NCBI GenBank assembly: GCA_015680685.1
Contig: MNCI01000614.1
Coordinates: forward strand, 577,370-641,369
Direction of reading: 5' to 3'
Length of the DNA stretch: 64,000 bases
From: Gnetum montanum
Taxonomy: Eukaryota > Streptophyta > Gnetopsida > Gnetales > Gnetaceae
Numbering within the stretch: the first letter of the stretch is position 1; each line of letters starts with the position of its first letter. Shown here in pieces: positions 21,956-33,498 of the stretch. The translations under genes and the position numbers were made by a program. Under the pieces are notes generated by a model that had not been told where the DNA came from, did not search any database, and was given only the letters and a program-made list of their open reading frames with translations.

Positions 21956-23010
21956 TGTGGACCTTTTGGTGTGTTGAAATGTTAAGTAGAATGGAGTCAA
22001 AGGTTATTTGTGTGGTTGTGTTTGTAGGATAAGAATGTGGATTAAGATAAGAAGACCTGCAGAAGCTTAAGAACATAAACAAGGAATGAAGAATTCAATA
22101 GCAAAGAAAGGTTAAAGAAAGACATCTCCAAGGAATAGTAGATGTCTTGGTAGAACTGAAGGTAGCATAGGCGAAGATGTTCTATAAAATAGTAGATGTC
22201 TTTCATTAGACAAATATGTCTTTCATCAGACAAAGACATCTTTCATTAAAGAAACACATCTTCTCAGAATGAAGACTAGTCATAGAAAGATGTCTTTCAC
22301 CAGAAGAACATGTCTTTCCAAAATGGAAGCTAGATGTAGAAAGATGTCTCAATCACAAAGAAGACATCTTTCATGATCATTAGCTAGCTATTACATAAGT
22401 TCCAAGATGAATTTAAAAAAATAGTAGCTAGAAGAAGACATCATTCTCATTAGGAAATATGCAAGCTTTTGTACTATGATTGTGTAATCATTGTTGCTCC
22501 TCATTGTTCTATCTTTTGTCTATTGTAAAGTGAGTTGTAACTCAAGTATAGGGATTATCAAACTACGTTGCATTCATCCCTTGGAATTTTTTTTCTCTTC
22601 TATTACCCTATGGGGTTGATGTGCTTCTTACGAGAAGGCATCTTGCTTAAGCTTAGTAGGATCCTATGGGATTTAGTGTTGTTGTAGCACCACAACACTT
22701 TGGAGCAGAGCTCAAGTTGTAAAGGTTGTGTGATCCTAGAAGCCAATTTCTAAGCTTGTTCGGACCCTATGAGATTGAGTGGATTCATAGAATTGAATCA
22801 CTATGGAGTGGAGCTTAGAGCTTGTACAAGGTATGGTACCCTTCAAGTTACATTTCAAAGAAACAAAGTTTGAAGGTGTACTTGCAATCTACCCTTTGAG
22901 TGTGGACTACCTAAGCTGGGAAACCATGTTAAATTTGGTATGTGTGCTTTTTCCCAAAGATTTTTAATTTGGAGCATTTATTCATCCTCCCTTCTAAGTT
23001 CAATGATCCA
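21956..23010 (+). mobile_element. 5' LTR of copia II
   Basis: 1055 bases starting TGTGGACCTTTTGGTGTG, a start repeated at 26696 after a polypurine tract, and ending in CA four bases before a Met-tRNA primer site at 23015. The U3 part (22100-22450) is packed with AGACATCT/AGATGTCT words. Sequence near 22640-22880 may include the promoter and R. Inserted into the last codons of copia I pol. Confidence 0.85.
22115..22450. repeat. Cluster of AAGACATCTTTC / GAAAGATGTCTT words
   Basis: The 8-base palindromic-like word AGACATCT or its complement AGATGTCT, often extended to AAGATGTCTTTC, occurs about ten times in both orientations, for example near 22120, 22141, 22193, 22237, 22288, 22340, 22364 and 22436. 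It is confined to the LTR upstream part, as expected for repeated enhancer boxes. Confidence 0.8.
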
Positions 23011-23014
23011 TAAG

Positions 23015-23030
23015 TGGTATTGGAGCATGG
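23015..23030 (+). other. Primer binding site, initiator-Met tRNA type (copia II)
   Basis: TGGTATTGGAGCATGG, four bases after the LTR end CA; the plant copia primer site with one central change. Confidence 0.8.
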
Positions 23031-23058
23031 TAGTTTTCATCATCATTAAAAGTGAACA

Positions 23059-24640
23059 ATGGAGGGGACATCTTATACAAAGCCATCCATGTTTGATGGA
23101 TTTGAATTCACCTATTGGAAAGCTAGAATGCAAGGATTATTTGAATCCATGGAGTTTGAAGTTTGGGAAGCAATCCTTAAAGGCTACACTCTGCTTGTCT
23201 ACAGCTCCATAGGCATCATCAAGCCTCACACCAAATAGATAGAAGAGGAGAAAGATAAGTTTATGTTTGATTCAAAAGTAAATAATTTTATATATTACAC
23301 TTTGAATAAATCTGAATTTAATTGAATAGAAGGATGTAAATGGTCAAAGAAATTTGGAAAGCTTTAGAAGCTACTTATGAAGGAACCTCTATTATTAAGC
23401 AATTGAAATTGTTAGTTTTGCAAAGTGAATATGAAAAGCTTAAAATTAGAGAAGGTAAGAAAATAAAAGATTATTTATTTAGAGCTAAAAATATTGTTGT
23501 AGCTATTAGAAGAATAGGAAAAGATTCATCCAAAATCAATGTCATCATCAAAATGATTAGAACTCTATAGCTAGAGTTCAGATTGAAGGTCATGTCTATG
23601 GAAGAAATTAGAAATTTCTCAACTTTGATGTTTGAAGAGCTTCAAAGTGCTCTCATTACTTATGAAATGAATCTCATAAGTGAAGGAGCCATCCAAGAAA
23701 GACCTATTTCTCTAAAGACTACCTCTAAGGAGAAGGAACTCAATGTGCATGATGAGGGTAGCGAAGATGAGTTTACCTTTCTCTTGAGGAAGCTACAATA
23801 ATTGCTAAAAAGAAGAAACAATGGAGAATTTTAACAAAGACCCAATCTACTCAAAGGTAGAGAAAGAGGTAAAAGATTTTTAAATTCTAACTTAGATTTC
23901 TCTTCTATAGAATGTTAGGTTTATGAAGGAAGAGGCCATATGGCCTTTGAATGTCGTAGTGATAGTAGGGTTCAACTAAAGAAAAAATCCAATGATGAGG
24001 AATTAAAAAAGATGAACTTTTATACAAGTTGGGAAGATGGTGAGCAAATTGAAGAAGAAGCATGAAATTCTTCCAAATATTTACATCTCTTATGCATGGC
24101 ACTTACAAATAAAAATTCTTCACATATTGCTAAACAAGGTGGTAAGTGTGATGAAAAGTATAGTGAACTTAAAGAAGAAATTTTTATTTTACATTATTTG
24201 ATTAGGAAGGTAAAGAAATTTCTAATTTCTAAGATAGATGTTATTCACATTGAAGTGAGAGGAGAGATGTTAGACATAAAAGCTGAGATTCAACAACTAA
24301 CTTGTCTAAATAAGAATTATAGAAAGGTTCAAGAAGAAAAGACTCCTAAAAAACAACCAAAGAATTTGGAGAAAGTCACATAGGAAGATGCAAGTTCAAG
24401 CTCAAGCATAGTCAGGTTTGATAATATTAATCATGAGGAGAATATTTTATTTTTTTGTAAGAATTGTGGTAGTAAGAAAATACTTAACTATTCTCATGAT
24501 GATCAAAACAAAATTGATGCTTGGACTTGTCAAAAGGACTTTGGTAAGGAAATTGTGCATGCACAAAATGAAGAAAAGTGAAGAATAAAAAATGATGAAA
24601 TAAGTGATCAAGGATTCTTTCATAAGGAACATAGACAAAC
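23059..24640 (+). pseudogene. gag: Copia II gag
   Basis: The ATG at 23059 opens MEGTSYTKPSMFDGFEFTYW and KARMQGLFESMEFEVWEAIL, the start of plant copia gag (DUF4219/UBN2 type), with stops at about 23236 and 23326. It continues in another frame as VKEIWKALEATYEGTSIIKQ and LVLQSEYEKLKIREGKKIKD (23340-23570). A zinc knuckle near 23916 reads C-x-x-Y-x4-H-x4-C, so its second Cys has mutated to Tyr. A Lys/Glu-rich coiled-coil-like segment (24096-24383) and a final NCGSKK region complete it. Several frameshifts. Confidence 0.85.
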
Positions 24641-26680
24641 AAAGAAATCATATAAAAAACTAATGAAAAAGAACCTAAGGATGAGGAGGTACTTCATGAT
24701 AGGGAACCTCATCTCAAACTCCATTAATCTTCTCTTCTCACTTACAAGCAAGTTAAGTCAAGGTAAGTTTCAATCTCTTTTCTTGATAGTTAATTTATAA
24801 GTATATGATTTGAGAAGTCAAAAATTGTTTTTAATTTGTGTCATGTCTAGATCAAAAATTTGATGGGTTGATTGTTTAGAGTATCTCTTATATTTATTTT
24901 GAGCTTGATGAAATTGGTTTTATGAAAACATGTAATGTAGTACTTGTAATGATTTCATTTGGGCCTTTATCTTGGAATAATCTTAGTTGAGTTTCTTATC
25001 TAGCCTTCAATCTTACATCGTTTGAACTTCTTATGATGATTATTTTCTAAGCTCATGTCCTTTGGGATGCTTTAGCCATTGTTGTAATAGTCATGAATTT
25101 TAAGTAGGCACAACTTTGAATATACTATCCATATTATTGATTGAAGATCTTAGTCTTCACATTTAATCCTAATGCTGACTTGCAATTGTAGTGCTTTTTT
25201 GGTTTACAATGGTCATTTCCTTGACAAATACAAGATGATCTTAAAAGCTCAAGAAGAGCTGCATATGTGTAGGGGGAGCTTGTTCCTTATTATCTATCAT
25301 TATCTTAGAGGTCACCAATGTAGGGGAAGTCTTTGGAGACTTTTGCCAAGAAACACTCAAGCAAAAAAATATTATATTACAAATGTGAGCAAGAAAAGAA
25401 CACCAAAAAGTGTTTTTCTTTTAAAAGGATGGAAAAGTCTTGGATTTGTATTCATGATCTCCTATGGTAAGAAACAAGGTATATGAATATATCTATAGAT
25501 TCACTATCAGCATTATTATCATCTTGTTTTGGATAAAAAGTGATTGGTTATGCTTGTTCCATTGCCTTGTCCTAAAAGCTAAATATGCATGTTTCTTTCA
25601 TAGACTTCCATATCCTTTTATTGATTTTTTTCAAGTAAGAGAATTCTGGTTGAGTATAGAGATACAAGTTTTAATGAGCCATTTATTTCAAATAGATAAG
25701 TTACTTGTTCCTAACTACTCTATCATTGGTTTTTAGCACCCAATTTTAAATTCTCTTAGTTGTTTGTTGTTATTTGAATTAGTTGTAGCTCCTTGTTTTT
25801 GAACTAAAAAGAGCAGATCTCAATGTATGGAGATATTCATCACCAGCCCACCTATTCGATATTCAAGCATTTGTACTCTTCACCTAATTTTTCCACCTAA
25901 TGTATTTATTAGTACTTAAGCTTTCTCTCTTTTTAATTGTGAACCAAGCTGAAGCAAGAAGTACTCATATCTTTATGAAAGGATGCAAATAATTGATATT
26001 ATTTCTCACATCAATATGAGCAAAAAATTGATTATTCTCTTTATGGTAAAATATCCAAGGTAAAAGTATTCTTTGATCAAAACATCCTTTGAATATTTTG
26101 TCTTGAGATATACTTCATAGCTAAGGTATTTAAATTTGGCATGACTAGTTACAAATCATGTGGTCCAAATATGTATTGCTACTCATTTACTCTCCTCATC
26201 ACAACAATTTCTATGCCTTATTCTTTTGCTAATGTTTTAAAAAGAAGGAAAATATTGGAAAATTAGAGAACCATGTGATATCTACTACTAATGGTTTATT
26301 GGTTTAGAGACAGGTTACTTGATCTTCAAGGATCATACTTTACTTCAAGCTTTAAGTTTTTATATAATCTTGAATATCAATTGAAAGGCTTGGATCAGTT
26401 CATAGCATATCAGGGACATCTCTTCATGGAAATTAGTGTTAAAGGATGAGTACTCTTTAATTGATATTCTTGCTTAGCTAAATGTTTTTATCTCTTTGGG
26501 ATTATCATATGATGTTGGTTATGTATATTCTATGATGTTGCTCTTTTATGATGTCTATTTAAACACTTGTTTATGTGCTTTATCCTTTTTACTGCTATTC
26601 AAAAAAGGGGAGAGTAGTTTATGATATATTTGGAGGTTCTGCATGTCTATTAACCCATTTTTTGAAATTTTGAACATCAC
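24641..26680 (+). other. Copia II internal region without pol
   Basis: Two kilobases between gag and the 3' LTR. I find no protease, integrase, RT or RNase H motif in any frame. The only landmarks are purine words such as TGTAGGGGGAGC (near 25270) and AAAAAAGGGGAGAG (near 26602). A reading at 25172-25486 has no family likeness. The element therefore looks like a gag-only, non-autonomous copia. Confidence 0.6.
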
Positions 26681-26695
26681 CAGAAAAGGGAAGAT
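26681..26695 (+). other. Polypurine tract of copia II
   Basis: AGAAAAGGGAAGAT lies directly before the LTR start TGTGGACC. Confidence 0.7.
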
Positions 26696-26800
26696 TGTGG
26701 ACCTTTTGGTGTGTCAAAATGTTCAGTAAAATGGAGTCAAAAGTTATTTGTATGGTTTTGTGGTTGTTGTGTTTATATGAAAAGAATGTGGATTAAGATA
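26696..26800 (+). mobile_element. Truncated 3' LTR of copia II
   Basis: The first 105 bases match 21956-22050 up to GATTAAGATA, then identity stops abruptly at 26800/26801, where a gypsy pol fragment begins. The other roughly 950 bases of the LTR are absent. Confidence 0.85.
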
Positions 26801-27560
26801 TGCCAGCATCACATCTATATCGATTCAAACATGAAGCTAAAGAGGTAGCAGCAATGGTGGTTGAATCCCAAATTGAACTAGATCATCAAAGAGGAAATTG
26901 AACAACTCTTGAAGGTAGGGTTCATCTATGCAATTGTAGATAGTAAGTGAATTAGCCCACTCTTGATCGTGCCAAAGAAAGACTGAAAGTGGTGGATCTA
27001 TATTGATTTTAGGTTGTTGAACATGACAACATTCAAAGATCAATTTCCATTGTCATTTGTGGACTAGGTGTTGGATATTTTTGGGCATTGCTATTATAGT
27101 GTTCTAGATGGTTATAGTGGTTATAACCAGATTTAGATCATGCCCAAGGATAAGACCAAGAAACATTCACAAGTCCCTAGGGAGCTTTTGCATATAAAAC
27201 GATGCCTTTTTGTCTATGCAATGCCCCTGCAACATTCCAATGTCTTTTCTTGAGTATTTTTAGTAGTATATTGGTAGCAGGGTGGAAGTCTTCATGGATG
27301 ACTTCTCCACCTATGGAACTACATTTAAGCAAGCCCTGGACCACCTTTAGCAAGTTCTTAAAAGACACATGGAGATTAGTTTTTAACTTAATTGGTAGAA
27401 GAGCCATCTCATGGTCTAGGAAGGAATTATGTTGGGACATAAAATATCACAAGAAGATTGAGGTGGACTCTAAAAAGATTAGGATCATCCAAGGAATCAC
27501 TTGTGAATGCAAAATAGTTAAAGATGTTTGATAATTCTTTAGACACATTGGCTACTACTA
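26801..27560 (+). pseudogene. RT fragment, Athila-like family A
   Basis: Plus-strand fragment that starts inside RT: LYRFKHEAKEVAAMVVESQI, a degraded palm region, VLDGYSGYNQI-like at about 27105, PFCLCNAPATFQCLFLSIFS at 27205 and a VFMDDFSTYGT-equivalent near 27290-27310 in another frame, then HKISQ and IRIIQGITCECKIVKDV. It matches the minus-strand RT at 12480-13150, so both come from one family. Frame breaks throughout; no 5' half of the element is present. Confidence 0.82.
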
Positions 27561-27599
27561 GCAATTCATAGAGAATTTCTTAAAGATCATGAAACCATT

Positions 27600-27960
27600 C
27601 GTCGAATGCCTGATTGGTCTTGTCCATTTCACATCATGATGGATGCATTAAACTATGCCTTGTAAGCTATGCTTACATAGTTGGATGATCAAAAACATCC
27701 TTATTACATCCACTATGCAAGCAAAGCATTGTTGGTGCACAACACAAGTACACCATAATGGAGAAAGAATTGATGGTGGTGGTGTATGCCTTAGAGAAAT
27801 TTAGGCTTACATGGTGGCTAATGATCTTATAGGAGTTCAGTTTTATAATGGTAGATCAAAAAGAAACTAAGAACATGGTCACTGATAACTTGTCTTACTT
27901 ACAATGGGATAACAAAGAGGAGGAGAGCCTGTGTTTTCTTTGCTAGTGCAATAAATGGAC
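27600..27960 (+). pseudogene. RNase H fragment, family A
   Basis: PFHIMMDALNYAL near 27628 carries the first catalytic Asp position. The YAGQ-like stretch is degraded, and KYTIMEKELMVVVYALEKFR at about 27753 carries the Glu. Equivalent to 12000-12420 on the minus strand. Confidence 0.75.
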
Positions 27961-28089
27961 AAGTGCCCAATGAACCAAAATGGTATGATGACATCCTAAC
28001 TTATCTTCTCATTCAAGAGATGTAACAATATTTGGATCACTGGAAGAAATAATAGTTTCTTCATTAAGCCAAACACTTCATGGAAATCA

Positions 28090-29326
28090 ATAGATAACTT
28101 TACAGGGTGTGTGCTGATGTCCTAGTTTGTTGGTGTGTTCCTAATGTAGATCAACTACATGTTCTTCAAGACACTCATGAGGACCCTTGTGGGGGTCACT
28201 ATGTAGGGAGATGCATGAACATTAATATCCTACTGGCAAGGTATTACTGGCCAATAATCTTTAGGGACGTTTATCAATTTATCTACTCTTGTGAACACTG
28301 TCAATGAGATGGTGGGATGACTACTCGAATGGAGAGACCTCAACAGTGGATCCAACCATTGGAACCCTTTGACATTTGGAGCATAGACTTCATGGGTTCC
28401 ATCATGCCCATATCAAATGAAAAGGTGTACATAATAGTTTTTGTTGGCTATTGTACCAAATGGGTATAAGTAGTAGCCATCACCAACTGTACACCTTCCA
28501 CCACTACTTTTTTTGTATAATAGAATATTATAAATAGGTTTGGAGTACCACGTGCACTAATTTTTGACAATGGAACTCACTTTACAGGTACTATCTTTCA
28601 CAAGCTCCTGTAATGCTTGGGGGTTGAACATAAACTAACAACACCTTATCACCCCAAAGCTAATGATCAAGCTAAATTCACCAATAGGGAGATTGCTAAG
28701 ATCTTAATGAGAACAATTAGCAAATATATGAGAGACTAAAGCATGAAACTCAATGATGCATTAGGCCTACCACTTCCCATGAAAACTCCCTATAGGCTAC
28801 TCTCCTTATGAGCAAGTGTATGGAAAACTTCCAACTCTTCCTATTTAATTCGATCTTCGTACACTTTCAATAGCCTATGATTTAGATCTTAACCTAAGCC
28901 TAGCATAGAAAGAAATATTGATCAACCTTAACATGATAGATGAAAATAAATTGGTAGCCCTATCATTGAATGAAGTGCACAAGGCATTCAACAAAAAATT
29001 CCATGACCTTAGAATAAGGAAAGTTAAATTTCAACTTAGAGACAAAGTTCTCTATTGGAACCCCACATATGTACCTCAATGAACTAAGTTCCAAACATTG
29101 TGGGAAGGTCCTTACATCATTTATGAAACCTTTCCTTCTACGGCCATGTTAATTTACAAACTTGTGAGCCCAAACAAGAAGCAACTGGTCAACATGAAAC
29201 AACCCAAACCTTTCCATGAGCCTAAGCAAGCCAGTGAAAGAAATGCCTTATTAGATGGACACCCACACTTAATCTTTCACATCTCCTCCTTTCAACTCAG
29301 TTGTGGAGAAGATGGCCATCCATTCT
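28090..29326 (+). pseudogene. int: Integrase and pol C-terminus, family A
   Basis: HHCC zinc region at 28107-28307 (LHVLQDTHEDPCGGHYVGRC, YYWPIIFRDVYQFIYSCEHC). Core motifs follow: FDIWSIDFMGS near 28371, ALIFDNGTHF near 28556, HPKANDQAKF near 28650 (the usual GQAE Glu has become Lys). A GDKVLYWNP-like region lies near 29040 and WEGPYIIYETFPSTAMLIYK at 29099. The tail HLIFHISSFQLSCGEDGHPF matches the end of the minus-strand copy. Confidence 0.85.
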
Positions 29327-29755
29327 AATTTCTTAAGTGGCTCCTTAGTTTCTCTACCTTTTTTTTTACAATTTTTTGTTTTGCGCTTTATTGTTTTTAC
29401 ACTTTCTTTGTTTTTATACATTTTTTTTCACTTTGTTATTTTTCCAAATTTTTGTTTTACAACATTGTGAGTATGTTTTATTTTTCTTGAATATTTTACA
29501 AATTATTTTATATTTTTCTTTATTCTGATGTGGATTTTCCTTATTTTCTAATAAAGTGCTTTATTGCCAACATGACACAATGACATTGTAGTTGTTTGCT
29601 AATGGTGATTTGTACCTAATGTTTTTAATTGCTAATGTTTGGGTTCTATTTTTGAATTTTGATGAGTGAAGCTTTTTGGACTGGTGTTTATCATAGCATT
29701 AGGGTTTAGATCTAAGGAACTTTTCTTTAGGACATAAATCTAAACATAAAGACTT
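29327..29755 (+). other. Post-pol T-rich tail of family A fragment
   Basis: T-rich sequence with repeated TTTTTTAC/TTTGTTTTAC words. It matches the complement of about 10260-10490 in the minus-strand element. No ORF. The junction with viral sequence falls around 29750; I cannot place it exactly. Confidence 0.55.
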
Positions 29756-29779
29756 TCGTAATTACCTACTTAATTTCTT

Positions 29780-31130
29780 GAATTGCTTTTGCATTTGTTG
29801 ATCATAACAAATATCTGGGTTTACCTCATTAATAAATTGTTGAATGGCATTAAAGCTTATTTCTTCTACCTTCAGATCTTGCTATTTCAGTTCTTGTAAG
29901 ATACATATTACATAATAGTTGAGGTAAATAGTTGAGCAATTGTTCTTTAGCATCATGTTCATGGGTTAATTTGCCAAGATAGTACCATTCTTCCATGGTG
30001 TCTAAAAATGCTAGCAAATCTTCTATTCTATCTAACCTAGCCTTAAATAATCTATCTCAATATAAGTCATCATATTTATTCTTATCACAAAGAAATTCTT
30101 TTATTATGGCATTGATAATTAACATAGAAGGGCCATTTAATAGTTTCCTTTTTACATATCTTGGTATATGATTCCACCATCTCCTTAACATATCCCTAAA
30201 ATTAAATGTGGTATTTAGAATAGCATGTTTGGAGAGTTTTCTTTCTAGAATAATTTGGTTATCAATGAAACCTTGGATATTATCTATGGTATCTTACCCT
30301 CCTTTGATATCTTTACCATCCATAGTAAAGGTTGGTGCTTTGTCACTAAATTTTTGCATTTGGACACTTGAGTAAATTTGAGGTGCTTCATGAAAGATAC
30401 CATGAGTTTTTAATAAGGTTTCTTCATCTGAATCAAGAGATGCTACAAATCCAGTGTTGTCATTGGATATTTACATTTTATCCTTGATGTTAACACTTAC
30501 TACCTTCTCCTTGCCTTTTCCTTTTGAGCTTTCTTTAGCTTTTTGCTTTACTCTATACCTAGCTCTATGGGATCTACCTATGTAAGGAGGTGATCTTTGG
30601 CTTAGGGCTATAGGAAGATGATGTTTTCTTATGTGGTTTTGGACTTTGGCTAGATTTCTTTTTGGGAACCCATACCTTGTGCATTTCATGTATTTTTTCT
30701 TTGATCACTTCTTATGCTATATTATTTATATAGTTTTGATCTAAAAGTAAACCTATTATATTGTTAGCCTAGTTTTGCAATTGGATTGTGTCTGTTGTAG
30801 TGTCGAATGTCTTTTTTTCTTGTAACATATATATGACCTCTTGAGGAATTTGTTTATCTTCACTAGAGTCTCCTTCATTCATGTTTATCCTAAGAAGGAC
30901 ATCACATTCCATACAATGGTAATGTTTGTCTTGTTTTTATATAGAATGGTGCTAATAGGAGGGATCTATGAAAGATTGTTCTATTGAGGAAGAAGAATCT
31001 TGAATTTCTTCTACATTTTGTTGAGAAGATGAGACTTCTTCTATGATGACTTTTCCTTTATCTTTTGATGAAACTGGTCCTAAAACCTTTTATAAATCTA
31101 ACAAGATATTTAATTCTTTAAATAGTTTTG
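29780..31130 (-). pseudogene. Caulimovirid coat protein region (N-terminal and core)
   Basis: Downstream of the movement protein on the minus strand. A basic Ser/Arg/Lys segment (30471-30689; HRARYRVKQKAKESSKGKGK) is followed after a stop by a region with FIDNQIILERKLSKHAI, FRDMLRRWWNHIPRYVKRKL and MLIINAIIKEFLCDK (about 30270-30090), the kind of helical core expected of a caulimovirid capsid. Broken by stops. The CCHC motif is not clearly preserved. The protein's C-terminal part lies at the other end of the insert (35.4-36.1 kb). Confidence 0.6.
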
Positions 31131-31269
31131 TCATTTTTTCAGCTAATTTGATTTTTTCTTCCTAATCTTGTTGCTCCTTTTCTATAGGGACTCTAAAAGA
31201 GGATGTTGAAGTCCTAGAGATAAGATCTAATGGATTTGTAACTAGAGGGAGAATTCTCTTTAGCTTTGG

Positions 31270-32156
31270 CTTCTTTTTAAAGAGATCTTCATAGAGAGGA
31301 TCATATTTTGTAAACTTTAGGTCTTGCAATTAAACCTAATATCTGTGTTTACAAAATTTAGATTTCTTAGGCCTTAAGTAATCATAGAATTATTCTTGTA
31401 TATCATTTAGATTTGGATATAATCTGTTTGTCCGCAGATCTTTAGTATCAATATTTACTCCATACTCTAAGTTGGTAGATCCAACTTGTATTAATTTTTG
31501 ACCAAAAAGGAATAAATTTTTAATACTAGTGGATTCAAAAAATTTAAATATTAATATAGTTCCTATTGTAGCATAAACATCATTTTGTACCATATCTAAT
31601 GGAATGTAAGCTATGATCATTAAGCTATCAAAAAGATTAGGGTTAGGGAGAAAAAGGGTGAAGTTAGGAAGTGTGATTACTAAGGTGTTAGCTTCTAAGT
31701 GTCCTTTAGCTTGAGTAATGATTGCATCTTCAAAATTCTTAAATCATCTATTGATCAAAGAAATCCAATATGGATTTTTCAAGTGGCAGTTGAATTGGGG
31801 GGATGAGTGTGAACATCGACTTCTGCTACATGAATGTAATTGTACCCTTGCTTAATCCATTTGGAAACCTCATTTGGGGAGAAAAATATGAGTGATATTG
31901 GTTAGAGACTAGATTTGTAGATTTCTAAATCACACTCGGAGAGATGCATACTTGAAAAGATTTCTAATGGATTAATACTACTCATAGAATAGATTTCACA
32001 TTGTTTAGATATTGGCAAGAAAAATGTGCTTTGTTTATTACTACAGTATAATGATAAGAAATGAACATAAGAACTAGAGGAAGACGAACCTGAAAGTGTG
32101 TGAGATGATGCTACCATTGTTGAAGTAGAAGTCATTGCCACATTGCAAATGAGCAT
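31270..32156 (-). pseudogene. Caulimovirid movement protein
   Basis: 30K-superfamily movement protein, which enlarges plasmodesmata for cell-to-cell spread. It starts at 32156, about 95 bases after the primer site. A Ser/Thr-rich N-terminus precedes SSINPLEIFSSMHLSE, then WIKQGYNYIHVAEV (family: QG..Y.HIG) near 31855-31815. After a shift a NFEDAIITQAKGHL region (31715-31675) precedes the NFTL.LPNPNLFDSLMI part and IPLDMVQNDVYATIGTILIF (31600-31545). Stops at about 31785 and elsewhere kill it. A second copy of this stretch lies inverted at 36130-36760. Confidence 0.72.
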
Positions 32157-32249
32157 CTTACTAGCCTATCCATTGGCCTTCCTGTGCATCTTACTCCCTC
32201 GACACCTCAATGACTAACAACTTTGATGTATATGAAAAATGTTGAGCAA

Positions 32250-32265
32250 CTTGGCTCTAATACCA
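32250..32265 (-). other. Viral minus-strand primer site (Met-tRNA type)
   Basis: On the minus strand TGGTATTAGAGCCAAG, the conserved caulimovirid initiator-Met tRNA site that marks the start of the genome numbering. It lies about 240 bases after the TATA box, with the poly(A) signal between them. Confidence 0.8.
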
Positions 32266-32371
32266 CTATTTGCTTGGATCACAAATTTGCTCTCTTCCTT
32301 ACACTCAAATTGCTTAACCAAGAACTAAAAAAAGATTGCATAGCATAGCATATGTATCCAAATAACATAAC

Positions 32372-32510
32372 TTTATTGCTTCAAATAAGAAAGCTTTATA
32401 GAAAGAACTCTTAGGAATGCTTCAAAAGGAATGCTTAGAGGGTGCTATGAGTTTCTCTTCTGATTTCTCTCTTGGGTTGCCTATAAGAGTGCACACAATA
32501 TTCTTATATA
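32372..32510 (-). promoter_or_regulatory. Viral promoter and poly(A) signal
   Basis: Minus strand: CTATATAAGA (TATATAAG, complement of 32503-32510), then about 125 bases later AATAAA (complement of 32372-32377). The terminally redundant pregenomic RNA would start after the TATA box and be cut after AATAAA on the second pass. Upstream (about 32555) a TGAGTCAT word resembles an as-1/AP1-type site. Confidence 0.65.
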
Positions 32511-32519
32511 GGAGAAGCT

Positions 32520-33120
32520 AAGGCTTCTCGATGCTTCTAAGTGGGGGATGACTCATCTAGCACTAAGTATAACAGAGAAAATACACATGTTTTTAGGTGA
32601 ATCTTATAGGATATGCATTAGACACAATAATTCAGGTGAGAGGATGTACAATAATTCCTAAAAGTGGTAATCAATTGTCAGAAGCATAATTATGGCTTCT
32701 AGATGCTCCATTATCTTCTGAGTGATCTTCATCATTGCTTGGTGGGCCATCTAAATCATTAAGTCCCCATGAAGAAGGTGGATTTTTTATATCAAAAATA
32801 GGTGTTCCTCATTCATAGAACCATTGAAGCATTTGGTATCCTATTCAATCATTATGTTTGGATAGGATTCTTTCTCCAAGATACTTGAGATGTAGAGTGG
32901 AAGGTGCAATATCCTGCAACCTATAGTATTCAATTATATCATGTTGGTTAGTGGTATAAACATCTCTATAAAATGCATTATCCTAGGGATTAGACTAGTT
33001 TATATGGTAACTAATACAGGCGATGAGAAAATAATAGGGATTATAGCCATAACTAAGGGCTTGCCAACCATGGGTTTGGAGTTCACCATAGTAAAAGAAG
33101 TCACCATGGTACTCATTTCA
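32520..33120 (-). other. Viral intergenic region
   Basis: About 600 bases between the unassigned ORF and the promoter, with no sustained reading frame in the viral direction. The plus-strand reading at 32941-33132 has no family likeness. Confidence 0.5.
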
Positions 33121-33498
33121 TTAAGTATATAGATGGTGTGGATAGGCTGGGCCATAATATTTTAGAGTATGCCCATAATTATGCCACCATTTCCAAAATA
33201 ATTCATTTGGACCATTCCACTTATTAATTTCAATAATGAAATGGTGGAAAGGACTTGGTTTGTAAAGAGGCCAATGGAGCAAATGGCTTTCAGTGTAGCA
33301 GCTTTCACCATCATAGGTTAAAGGTAATGCAGTTAGATTAACGTTACACATTTCGACAAAATTCCTAAATACTATAGGTGGGTAAAAAGGATGATAGGTT
33401 GTTTGTTTGATGTAAGCATTATAATCTTCAAATCTACAAAACAATCTATAAGCCATGAAATTAGCTCCATGTTGGAATTTAAGAGCTTCTTCTTTCAA
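33121..33498 (-). pseudogene. Unassigned ORF after viral RNase H
   Basis: 125 codons open from an ATG at 33498, on the viral strand, about 225 bases after RNase H. It is rich in aromatic residues: QHGANFMAYRLFCRFEDYNA, YHPFYPPIVFRNFVEMCNV, LLHWPLYKPSPFHHFIIEIN, LFWKWWHNYGHTLKYYGPAY. This is the longest clean frame in the whole viral insert. I do not recognise a family. It could be the C-terminal domain of the polyprotein or a separate downstream protein. No Zn motif, membrane segment or signal peptide is seen. Confidence 0.55.

Noticed and set aside
25172-25736. Two overlapping plus readings as a copia II pol remnant
   Set aside because: No YVDD, integrase or protease motif and no similarity to copia I pol.
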